A stretch of DNA of 18,506 nucleotides, taken from contig UQTM01000063.1 of the NCBI GenBank assembly GCA_900544025.1, positions 1 through 18,506 on the forward strand, written 5' to 3'. Numbering within the stretch: the first letter of the stretch is position 1; each line of letters opens with the position of its first letter. The position numbers and the translations under genes are program-made. Below, piece by piece: positions 1 to 7,575 of the stretch. Origin of the DNA: an uncultured Odoribacter sp. Its GTDB lineage: Bacteria; Bacteroidota; Bacteroidia; Bacteroidales; Marinifilaceae. The notes under the pieces were generated by a model, which was not told the DNA's origin, ran no database searches, and was given only the letters and a program-made list of their open reading frames with translations.

Positions 1-1
1 T

Positions 2-181
2 CGCCGTATCCGCAGCATGCAATCGTGGTTCGGAATACATTTTAACCGCCTGCGTTTACGCTGGTATAAGCGCGGGGAGACATGGCGATTACAGATACGT
101 ACCCGTTGTGATTACGGGGAGGAGGCCCGGATTCGTTTTCAGGTGTCGGAATTGTGGCAGGATCATTATTTTTTTAGCTGA
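2..181 (+). CDS. 3' end of an unidentified eCIS-region gene (partial)
   Basis: An open frame runs from the left edge to a TGA at 179-181 and gives the last 59 residues of a protein. The tail is rich in Arg and aromatic residues and ends in HYFFS. It stops 39 bases before the baseplate gene on the same strand, so it is probably the preceding gene of the same operon. I do not recognise a family from so short a tail. By position it could be another baseplate subunit, but that is inference. The frame is supported by the absence of stops over 59 codons and by the spacing to the next gene. Confidence 0.55.
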   Translation, partial: RRIRSMQSWFGIHFNRLRLRWYKRGETWRLQIRTRCDYGEEARIRFQVSELWQDHYFFS

Positions 182-220
182 ACGGGCGGCTTTTGTTTTG
201 AGGGAAATGGCCGGATTTAA

Positions 221-2569
221 ATGGAAGGTAAGATGATGGATCATATTTATATCAAAAAGCGGGAACCGGAAAATGACCTTTATCCGAAGCTTTTGCGACA
301 GTCGATAGAGAGATTGCAGCAGATGTCGGGTGAGTTGTGGACGGATTATAATACGCACGATCCGGGGGTAACGATGACCGATCTGTTAAATTATGCTTTG
401 ACGGAGCTGGACTATCGTTTGCGGTTTGATATGCCCGATTATCTTTCGGCAGATCCGGCGGGTTTCCAGCCGGGACGTTACGGCCTGTTCTCTCCGGTGG
501 AAGTGTTTCCTACCGTTCCGGTCACTCCGGAAGATTACCGGAAACTGATGATCGATGCGGTGGATGAGATCGAAAACCTATGGATATATCCGTCCGGGGA
601 AACAGGGGGCGGCTGGTATGATATATTGGTGGAATTGGCTCCCGGAGTTGCATTTACGGATAGGGAAAAAGTGAGGAGACAAGTGGAAACGCTTTTTCAT
701 TGCCACCGTAATTTATGCGAAGGCTTGTCGCGGGTACTTTTCGTGGAACGCAAGCCTTTGATTTTACAGGGAGATATCGGAATCGAGCCTGATGTCGATA
801 CGGCACAGTTGTTAGCGGATATTTATTGGGAAGCCTTGCAGTTTTTTGTTGCCGGAGTGAAATATAAACGGGTGGATGAATTATTGGCGGAGGGAAAGAC
901 GCTGGACGAATTGCTGGACGGACCTGAACAGAAACATTGGGTGATGGATGAATGTTCCCTGAAACCTTTGCCTGAAACTTATGCCGTGCCTCATCTTTAT
1001 CATCGCCTGAAAAACCTGAAAGGCGTTAAATATATCCATTCTTTGGGCTTTAGAGAGGAGGAGCAGGTTTATAACAATATGATAGCCACTCCGCATGCCG
1101 ACCGTTCCTACACGGTGTTGATTCCGGGAAAAGCGGAAGATACCGGACTGCGGCTACTGGTGGGAAATGCCCCGGCGGTGTTGGATTTTTCGCATCTGAC
1201 CGAACAGCTTTATGCCCGGCATGCCCGTTGTTTCGGTAATCAGAACAGGACAAACGATCTATCTCCTTTTATGAAGGTTCCGGAGGGAAAGCTGCGAAAG
1301 ATATATAAACATTACAGTGTACAGAATGATTTTCCCGATTGTTATGCGATTAACGAGTTTGGAGTTGCGGCTGGAGAATCCGCACAGCGGAAGGCTCAGG
1401 CGCATCAATTGAAAGCTTATTTGCTGTTGTTCGACGAGGTTTTCGGCAGAGGATTGAAGGAATTGGAAAATGCTCCGGATTTATTGGATATAAACGGAGG
1501 TTTACTGACAGAGACGACGGTGCCTTTGGAAGAACCGGTGTCGGAATGGCAAAATCTGGTGAAAAATGAAGATATCCCTATACCCGATAAGCAACGTTTC
1601 TTACGGGAACGCAGGCGTTGGGCGGATATGCTGGAACGGATATACGGGGAGGACAGTAATCCGGCATGGCTGAATGCCTATAATTTTTATGAAGATAGCG
1701 AAGCGGAACAGTTGGAACGGCGGCTTCGTTTTCTGAGCCGGATTCCTGCTTGGGGACGCGACCGTTTTAAAGGGATCGACCTGACTCGTAATTCTCCGGG
1801 AAATGTGCCGGGAATAAAGGCTTATATCTCTACTTTACTGGGGTTTTATGTATACGAGGAGCGTCCGGTGATCAACGTGTTTCCGTTCTATAACCTGAAA
1901 TTAGTGGAAGACGAGCGTTTCTATAATTTTCAGGGGCATGTGCTGAGCCATAATTTAGTGCCGGAAGAGTTGTTGAAAGAGGAGTATATGGAACGGATTC
2001 CCTTAATGGATGTGGAGTTTACAGACCATGATTATCATGTATTGAGGGATCGGCTGCCTTTGTTGCACTACAATCTGCTGTTCGAGGGTTTGTTCCGGGG
2101 AGGAATCCGGCAGGAGAATTACCGGATATTGAATCTGCCTATGCACCCCGATCGTTTGCTGGTGTTTTTCCACGTCCAGAGAAAGGAATGGATTAATCTG
2201 GGACGTTTCGTTTCACGCCGGGATGCGGTAGAAACGGCGAATTGCCTCAGACGTTTTTTGGTGATGTTAAACCGGAAAAGCGAAACCCTTTATGTGTTGG
2301 AACACCTGTATTTGGGAACGGGCGAAAATTTTACGGTGACAGTGGTTTTCCCCGGGTGGTCTGCCCGGATGGCCGACGCCCGTTTCCGGGAAGTGTGTGA
2401 AGAACTGGTTTGTTCCCGCCTGCCTGCCCATTTGCAGGTGCGTTTTCGCTGGTTCTCTCCCCGGAAAATGTGGGGATTTGAACAGGCTTATTATCATTGG
2501 AGGAAAAAGGTGGCGGCAGGGGAATCGGGGAAAGAAGAAGCGGAACAGCTTAAAAACATCATTTTATGA
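221..2569 (+). CDS. eCIS baseplate protein, Afp12 / baseplate-J-like family
   Basis: A 782-residue protein, probably a baseplate wedge component of an extracellular contractile injection system, joining sheath-tube and spike to the periphery. Residues 39-52 read LWTDYNTHDPGVTM, the W-x-D-[YH]-N-x-H-D-P-G-[VI]-T signature of baseplate-J-like wedge proteins. Two further patches fit what I know of the Bacteroidota members: HYSVQNDFP at 364-372, followed by a Tyr-Ala-Ile-Asn segment, and KAYLLLFDE at 398-406 (relatives have similar YLLFFDQ). There is no signal peptide or membrane segment, as expected for a cytoplasmically assembled particle. ATGs at 233 and 236 are alternative starts; a purine-rich GGAAGG lies just before them, so the true start may be up to five codons further in. 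Its stop overlaps the tape-measure start by four bases (ATGA), implying translational coupling. Family placement is firm; the exact Afp11 versus Afp12 role is inferred. Confidence 0.85.
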   Translation: MEGKMMDHIYIKKREPENDLYPKLLRQSIERLQQMSGELWTDYNTHDPGVTMTDLLNYALTELDYRLRFDMPDYLSADPAGFQPGRYGLFSPVEVFPTVPVTPEDYRKLMIDAVDEIENLWIYPSGETGGGWYDILVELAPGVAFTDREKVRRQVETLFHCHRNLCEGLSRVLFVERKPLILQGDIGIEPDVDTAQLLADIYWEALQFFVAGVKYKRVDELLAEGKTLDELLDGPEQKHWVMDECSLKPLPETYAVPHLYHRLKNLKGVKYIHSLGFREEEQVYNNMIATPHADRSYTVLIPGKAEDTGLRLLVGNAPAVLDFSHLTEQLYARHARCFGNQNRTNDLSPFMKVPEGKLRKIYKHYSVQNDFPDCYAINEFGVAAGESAQRKAQAHQLKAYLLLFDEVFGRGLKELENAPDLLDINGGLLTETTVPLEEPVSEWQNLVKNEDIPIPDKQRFLRERRRWADMLERIYGEDSNPAWLNAYNFYEDSEAEQLERRLRFLSRIPAWGRDRFKGIDLTRNSPGNVPGIKAYISTLLGFYVYEERPVINVFPFYNLKLVEDERFYNFQGHVLSHNLVPEELLKEEYMERIPLMDVEFTDHDYHVLRDRLPLLHYNLLFEGLFRGGIRQENYRILNLPMHPDRLLVFFHVQRKEWINLGRFVSRRDAVETANCLRRFLVMLNRKSETLYVLEHLYLGTGENFTVTVVFPGWSARMADARFREVCEELVCSRLPAHLQVRFRWFSPRKMWGFEQAYYHWRKKVAAGESGKEEAEQLKNIIL

Positions 2570-5500
2570 TTACGATCGAAAAGGCACGGTTGGATTTACA
2601 AATGAGTAGTGAGGGATTCGCTACGGAATTGTATGGCAGATGGGATAGCCTTTATCCTACGATGGTGGAAAAGGTGATCGACGATGTGCTGAGCCGTTAC
2701 GACCGTGAGGACGAAGTAATCCGGTTGGAAGCCGTTACCCTGGATTTGGGCGAAATCGAAGAGCCGGACTTTTACCGGCAGTTTCCTAAAAGGTTGGCGG
2801 AAAAATTGGATGATTTTTTTACCGATTGTTTAAAATTCCGGGGGAAATATCCGGTAGAGGTCATTCCGGTATATACGGATAAGACCGAAGTTTTATTATT
2901 CTTTTTAGAGTATGGTTTTTTCCCTCGGGGGGCTTCGGGAGAGTTGAACGATCTTTCGGTCTTGCTGAAAGAGGTTATTGAAAACAACGGGACAGAATTT
3001 ATACGTTTATTAAAGGGAGGCGGGAATCTTCCCGCTATCCGGAAAAGATTGGCATATCAGTTCGCCGACGGGGAGCTGGAAATGATTGTCAGGGCGGCGG
3101 AGCCTTCGGAAGCAACGTTCATTCAGGTGTATGTCCGTTACCTGATTGTGTCGCACGGCAGGCTGGGGCATCCTGAAATCACTGCCGGGGATCATCGCCA
3201 TGTGGTGTGGCAAGTGGTGCTGGCCTATCTGTTGTTCGATAGCGGAAGTTTTTTCAGCCGGAAACAAATGGTGGGACAAACCGTTCGCGGGCTTGCTGCT
3301 CATTTTAATCTTGATTTTTTTTACTTATTACAGCTTTTGACTGCCGGGCTGAAAAAGTTTACCGAGGAGTGGATTCTTATTCCTGAGTTGCTGGCTATTT
3401 TCTCCGATCTCCAGCAAGAGGCTGTGGGAAAATCTCCTGAAATTGATGTAGCCCTCGATATCGTTCGTTCGGCAAAAACATTATCTGCTGCCGATTGTGG
3501 CATATTGTGCCGATTGCTGTCCCAACCCGTCTCTTGCCGGCAGGTTTTAGCGGGGTTGAAGGAAGAAGAAATTATTTGCATTGTAGAATGGCTTATCCCG
3601 GCAGAAAGTCCTTTTATCGTCGGGTATGCCCGGAGCCTCGAACACGAGAGAGAAAGAGGCCTGTTAGAGGGGAAAGCGGGCCCGGAGTTCCGATTGTTGA
3701 AATGGGAATTTTTGTTTTTGGTGTTATTGGATTCTCCGGTGTCGTCCTTCCAGCGTTCGCGTTTTGTAATGGCTGTGGTACATCGGCTCGCCCGGCATTA
3801 CAATTTAGATGCGTTGGTATTGCTGGCTTTTTTATGTGCAGATGCCGCAGAATTGCCTGTGCCGTTGGCAGAGATTCTTAAAGAGTTGTATGAAATGCAG
3901 ATTAGTGCCAGGTTTTGCAATGTTCTGGATGAAACGGGGAAAAATGATTGGAAAATGTCGGAATTATCCCGTCTGGCAGACCTGTTATCCCATCCGCTGA
4001 CAGCCCGGCGGTTTTTACAAAATATTCCTGAAGCACAGATTTTTCATTTGACGGAAATCATTATCCCTGCCCAGAGCGCTTTTATCATATCCTATGCCCG
4101 GAGTCTCGACCGGGAAAAGGAAAAGGGGATGCTGGAAGGAAGGGCGGGGGCGGAATTCCGGCTTTTGAAGTGGGAGTTTATTTTTTTAGTGGTTTTGAGC
4201 GTGCCTGTTTCTGCATTCAGCCGGAAGTATTTCGTCCGTTCTGTGTTATGGCAGTTGGCTGCTCATTATAACCTGACTGCCGGACAGTTACTGGATTATT
4301 TTTTCAGCGGCGGGACAAAGTCCCGTTTACCGGAAGATTTACAGCAAGTTATTCTTGAATTGTGGGAAGAGGAAAAAATGCAAACCTCCGTTCAGGAATC
4401 CGGAGCGGAACAATATGTCGGGAATATATTCACGGTTTTGTCGAAACGCCGGGAAATATCGGAACAAATGTGGGATAGGGCCGGGATTGAGTTTGTGGTG
4501 GGGTTGCTGCAAAATTACCGGAATCCGGAAGTGTCGGAGTTTATCCGGAAGTGGAAGCGGCAAATATGGTCTATGCTATTCCGTTCGGTAAAGCATGCGG
4601 AGTTATTGTGCGAAAAGATTTCGGCGACACAGGGCTTGTGGAATTATTTGGTGGACGAATATGGGGAAGAAACTTTTGTGGCGGCTCTTGTTGAGAAACA
4701 TTTGGATCATACCGGTTGGAAAGAATGTAGCCCGGTGATGTGGTGTGCGGCATTGAAACAAGGAGATACGGGGATGGTATTTTGGTGGCTGAATAATCGT
4801 CCGGGAACTGTCCGCCGGATGTGGCAGCAATGTTCTTCTGCCGAAGAACGGCAGATATTGGAAGGGATTGCCGGAAATGTAGAATTGCAGAAATTGTGGC
4901 TGGATAGGTTAGGGCGGTTTCCAGTCCGGCAGGTATGGGATATTTTAGTGGAATTAAAGAACAGGTTTTCTTTTTTTCCCGGTGAGCAGGTGTGGTTAGG
5001 CTGGTTTATACCTTATACCGGAAAACGGTATATCAATTTTTCAGGCAAGGAAATCTTAAAATCGGTATGGCAGAAACTAACGACGGTTTTATCGGAGAAA
5101 AAGTGTGAGGAAATCATTCGGCATATAAAAACACAGACAGTCAATAATGTATTTAAAATATTGGAAATGATGGTACAGGAACAGAAACCGGACGGAGGGC
5201 AGTCCGGGAAAAAAACAGCGGAATCCCGAAAGCCCGATAAATGGGGACGTGAAGAGGTACGTTTTGATATTAAAAATGCCGGATTGGTGTTGTTAGCGCC
5301 TTATTTTCCGATGTTATTCAAGCATTTGGGTTATGTAGTGGATGGAAACTTTAAAGATACGGAACAGCAGGTCAGGGCGATGTTTTTATTGCAGTATATG
5401 CTGTATGAGCGATGTGAATTTCAGGAGTCCGAACTCGTATTGAATAAATTGCTGACCGGATGCGAAATGGAACAGGCTGTTCCTCGTGAGGTGGAGCTGA

Positions 5501-5760
5501 CAGAGGAGGAAAAGAATCTGTGTATGTCTATGCTGAATGGAGCTGTGAAGAATTGGGATAAATTGAAACATACCTCTTTACAGGGATTTCGGGATAGCTT
5601 TTTAATCCGCGGGGGAATATTACAGGAAACCGGGGATTTTTGGCAATTGGGAGTAGAAGTGCGGGGATTCGATGTATTGCTCGACTCTTTGCCCTGGAGT
5701 TATTCGCCGGTCAAATTTCCCTGGATGAAAAAGCCGGTCTATGTAAATTGGAGAAATTAA
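2566..5760 (+). CDS. Contractile injection system tape-measure protein (CIS_TMP, Afp14-like)
   Basis: A 1064-residue protein that should set the length of the eCIS tube and sheath during assembly. The N-terminus (about 1-85) has the family pattern: an Ile-rich start, a helical stretch, then RLEAVTLDLGEIEEPDF, where the LDLG turn is typical. The C-terminal domain (about 904-1064) begins NAGLVLLAPYFPMLFKHLG and contains QVRAMFLLQYML, LNKLLTG, LKHTSLQGFRDSFLIRGG and the closing DSLPWSYSPVKFPWMKK, all hallmarks of CIS_TMP. Between them are three degenerate repeats (about 170-260, 333-425, 490-580), each ending HFNL or HYNL. A charged linker rich in Lys, Glu and Pro (about 870-895) precedes the C-terminal domain. 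The gene is coupled to the upstream baseplate gene by an ATGA overlap and is followed after 12 bases by the DUF4157 gene, so all three are likely cotranscribed. Confidence 0.9.
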   Translation: MITIEKARLDLQMSSEGFATELYGRWDSLYPTMVEKVIDDVLSRYDREDEVIRLEAVTLDLGEIEEPDFYRQFPKRLAEKLDDFFTDCLKFRGKYPVEVIPVYTDKTEVLLFFLEYGFFPRGASGELNDLSVLLKEVIENNGTEFIRLLKGGGNLPAIRKRLAYQFADGELEMIVRAAEPSEATFIQVYVRYLIVSHGRLGHPEITAGDHRHVVWQVVLAYLLFDSGSFFSRKQMVGQTVRGLAAHFNLDFFYLLQLLTAGLKKFTEEWILIPELLAIFSDLQQEAVGKSPEIDVALDIVRSAKTLSAADCGILCRLLSQPVSCRQVLAGLKEEEIICIVEWLIPAESPFIVGYARSLEHERERGLLEGKAGPEFRLLKWEFLFLVLLDSPVSSFQRSRFVMAVVHRLARHYNLDALVLLAFLCADAAELPVPLAEILKELYEMQISARFCNVLDETGKNDWKMSELSRLADLLSHPLTARRFLQNIPEAQIFHLTEIIIPAQSAFIISYARSLDREKEKGMLEGRAGAEFRLLKWEFIFLVVLSVPVSAFSRKYFVRSVLWQLAAHYNLTAGQLLDYFFSGGTKSRLPEDLQQVILELWEEEKMQTSVQESGAEQYVGNIFTVLSKRREISEQMWDRAGIEFVVGLLQNYRNPEVSEFIRKWKRQIWSMLFRSVKHAELLCEKISATQGLWNYLVDEYGEETFVAALVEKHLDHTGWKECSPVMWCAALKQGDTGMVFWWLNNRPGTVRRMWQQCSSAEERQILEGIAGNVELQKLWLDRLGRFPVRQVWDILVELKNRFSFFPGEQVWLGWFIPYTGKRYINFSGKEILKSVWQKLTTVLSEKKCEEIIRHIKTQTVNNVFKILEMMVQEQKPDGGQSGKKTAESRKPDKWGREEVRFDIKNAGLVLLAPYFPMLFKHLGYVVDGNFKDTEQQVRAMFLLQYMLYERCEFQESELVLNKLLTGCEMEQAVPREVELTEEEKNLCMSMLNGAVKNWDKLKHTSLQGFRDSFLIRGGILQETGDFWQLGVEVRGFDVLLDSLPWSYSPVKFPWMKKPVYVNWRN
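3082..4275 (+). repeat. Three internal repeats in the tape-measure gene
   Basis: Three diverged protein repeats lie in tandem inside the tape-measure gene. The HFNL/HYNL end marks fall at residues 246, 411 and 567, a period of about 156-165 residues. Units two and three are the closest pair: both have an IIP/LIP start, a YARSL motif, a GLLEGKAG or GMLEGRAG motif and an FRLLKWEF motif. The first unit keeps only the outline. The DNA of units two and three still shows short identical stretches near 3627 and 4093, consistent with an old internal duplication. Confidence 0.75.
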
Positions 5761-5772
5761 ATACCGAATATC

Positions 5773-6609
5773 ATGAATGCAGAGAAACAATTTCAGGAAG
5801 TGCCTTCACGGACTATACAGCCGAAAGTGAAGAATGATGCATTGGAAATGCCGGACAACCGGCAGATGTCTGCCATACAGGCAAAGATGCTGGAAACCAT
5901 ACAACGGCAGGAGGATGAAGAAGAGCCGGTACAAGGTAAGTTTACTACTCAATTGCAAGAGGATGACGAGGAACTGGCACAAGGAAAATTTGTCAGCCAG
6001 TTGCAGGGCGATGACGAGGAAGAATCGATGCAGGGGAAGTTTACCGCTCAGTTACAGGAAGAGGATGACGAATTATTACAGGGGAAGTTTGCAACTCAGA
6101 TGCAAGAAGAGGACGATGAGCTATTGCAAGGAAAATTTACAACCCAGATGCAGGGAGAGGATGAAGAAGAACTGTTGCAGGGAAAGTTCGTCAGTCAGTT
6201 GCATGCGGATACGGAACCTATTTCCGCTCCGGGAGGAGAACCGGCTCATGACGATAAAACCGGCTTGCCTGACGATGTAAGACAGGGAATGGAGGAGGCT
6301 ATCGGTGGGAATTTTTCGTCTGTCCAGTTTGTTACGGAGTCAAAAAAAGCTGAAGAGGTGGGAGCACTGGCTTTTACCCAAGGAAAAAATGTTGAATTCG
6401 CTCCCGGTCAGTTTAAACCCGACACGACTGCCGGATTGGAGTTGATCGGTCATGAGCTGACTCATGTAGATCAGCAGGACAAAGGTACTGTGGAGCCGAC
6501 CATGGAAATAGGAGAGATGCTGGTGAACGATGATAAAAGTAAAGAAACGGAAGCCGACGATAAAGGGAAAGCAGCAGCCCGTCTGGTGGAACAAAAAAGG
6601 AACGGATGA
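5773..6609 (+). CDS. eCIS-core (DUF4157) protein with QGKF repeats
   Basis: A 278-residue protein in three parts. Residues 18-44 carry KVK, then DNR at 28-30, Gln36 and Gln44: the N-terminal motif shared with both cargo candidates here. Residues about 45-150 are six acidic QGKF repeats. Residues 164-278 are the eCIS-core DUF4157 domain: LPDDVR, GNFSSVQF, GALAFTQGKNVEFAPG, then HELTH at 227-231, a zincin HExxH, with ETEAD at 258-262 as the likely third-ligand region. DUF4157 domains are the best-known marker of eCIS loci and are usually joined to, or encoded beside, toxins. No separate toxin domain is present, so this may be a loading factor, an adaptor or a peptidase that processes cargo; which one is inference. 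It sits 12 bases after the tape-measure gene and 10 bases before cargo candidate 1. Confidence 0.88.
   Translation: MNAEKQFQEVPSRTIQPKVKNDALEMPDNRQMSAIQAKMLETIQRQEDEEEPVQGKFTTQLQEDDEELAQGKFVSQLQGDDEEESMQGKFTAQLQEEDDELLQGKFATQMQEEDDELLQGKFTTQMQGEDEEELLQGKFVSQLHADTEPISAPGGEPAHDDKTGLPDDVRQGMEEAIGGNFSSVQFVTESKKAEEVGALAFTQGKNVEFAPGQFKPDTTAGLELIGHELTHVDQQDKGTVEPTMEIGEMLVNDDKSKETEADDKGKAAARLVEQKRNG
5929..6207 (+). repeat. Six tandem acidic QGKF repeats in the DUF4157 gene
   Basis: Six in-frame copies of a unit of the type xQGKFxxQ[LM]Q[EG][ED]DE. The QGKF Gln codons begin at 5932, 5980, 6031, 6079, 6127 and 6178, giving unit lengths of 16, 17, 16, 16 and 17 residues. The basic QGKF part alternates with a run of Asp and Glu, so the segment is strongly charged in alternating blocks. 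Every length change is a whole codon, so selection has kept the frame. Confidence 0.85.
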
Positions 6610-6619
6610 TATTATATTC

Positions 6620-7456
6620 ATGATTATGTATTTCGATAAGATTTCAAAGGGGGAATCGTCTTCATCGAGGATAATTTCTTCAAAGGCTAAAAAAACGCTT
6701 CAACTTCAAGATAATCGTATTTCTCAAATGAAGCAGAAAACGGAAATATGCCAGATGCAGGCATGGATCGGTACAAGGACATTGGGATTGAGTGGTTTTT
6801 CCGGAAGTGGAAGTAGTGGAATGTCTGGTGCCGGAGTGGCTGGGAATACTACTGTTCCGGTTGGAGGACATCATAGAAAAGGATTACAGGTATTTAATCC
6901 GGGTGGAACCTATCATACCTGGGGTGTTCATGCCCATATCTTATTTGATAATGTGCATGGTTTTCCCGGTGGTATAGGGTCTAATAATATTGGATATGGT
7001 GAAGATGGATTATTTAATGAAGATTATAATTATAAGACGGTAGGACACAATATGCCAGATGAAGACCGAGCTCATTTAGCTGTTTTAGGAGTGGGCAATG
7101 CTCCGAATAGATTTGATATAACAGGAGGGGCTTATAATTTAACGGGACATAATTGCCAATTATATGCAATGGAGGTTTATAATATGTATAATAACATTCA
7201 GACTCCTCTGGCAAATATGCTGAACAGCGCTTTAAATTTACACGATGCATATTTAGCAGATAGTCCGTTAGCGGGACATATGGCAAATCTTGTAAATTCA
7301 AAAAATGCATTTCGTGCAATATGTAGTCCTCCGGCGGCTTTGCATTGTTCTTATAGTCCATATGTTGCAGGGTTAAGAGATACAGTTCTTTTAGGAGGAC
7401 ATCAGGGAACGGCTAATGTTGCTAATGAGCTTTTTCAGGTGATGAACTCAATTTAA
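6620..7456 (+). CDS. Candidate eCIS cargo/effector, possible papain-like Cys hydrolase
   Basis: A 278-residue soluble protein with no signal peptide. I chose ATG 6620 (MIMYF; 6626, MYF, is equally possible) because the longer frame from 6530 would run deep into the DUF4157 gene. Residues 22-47 contain KAKK, DNR (31-33), Gln39 and Gln47, matching the N-terminal motif of the DUF4157 protein and of the 471-residue cargo candidate. A Gly/Ser-rich linker (about 56-78) separates it from a globular part. That part has VHAHILF, with His104 and His106, and TGHNCQLYAMEVYN, with Cys179, a His...Asn-Cys arrangement reminiscent of NlpC/P60, LRAT and other papain-like enzymes. The catalytic assignment is a guess from two motifs; I do not recognise the family. 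A line I counted (7141-7200) is 17 of 60 G+C, below the neighbours. Ten bases separate it from the DUF4157 gene. Confidence 0.7.
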   Translation: MIMYFDKISKGESSSSRIISSKAKKTLQLQDNRISQMKQKTEICQMQAWIGTRTLGLSGFSGSGSSGMSGAGVAGNTTVPVGGHHRKGLQVFNPGGTYHTWGVHAHILFDNVHGFPGGIGSNNIGYGEDGLFNEDYNYKTVGHNMPDEDRAHLAVLGVGNAPNRFDITGGAYNLTGHNCQLYAMEVYNMYNNIQTPLANMLNSALNLHDAYLADSPLAGHMANLVNSKNAFRAICSPPAALHCSYSPYVAGLRDTVLLGGHQGTANVANELFQVMNSI

Positions 7457-7575
7457 ATGAATTGTAAATTATTATTTGGTTGGTGGTAATAAAAGCAGAC
7501 AGATGAATCGGATAAACTGAATAATTGTGTTATAGGAAAAGTTACGGATAAGGTTTAAAACTTGAAACCGATTTA

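Noticed and set aside
5929..6207. Treating the short repeats as a CRISPR array
   Set aside because: The repeats are in frame, have no unique spacers, and encode a continuous acidic protein segment.
5834..6280. 148-codon plus-strand frame overlapping the DUF4157 gene
   Set aside because: It lies in another frame over the repeat array and its Arg/Cys/Met-rich composition is a by-product of the acidic repeat codons.
6530..6619. Upstream extension of cargo candidate 1 to ATG 6530
   Set aside because: It would overlap the end of the DUF4157 gene by 80 bases and adds a Lys-rich segment read out of frame from that gene; ATG 6620 or 6626 fits the spacing and motif position better.
7014..7361. 115-codon minus-strand frame opposite cargo candidate 1
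   Set aside because: Composition is explained by the opposite strand of an AT-rich gene; there is no initiation context or domain.
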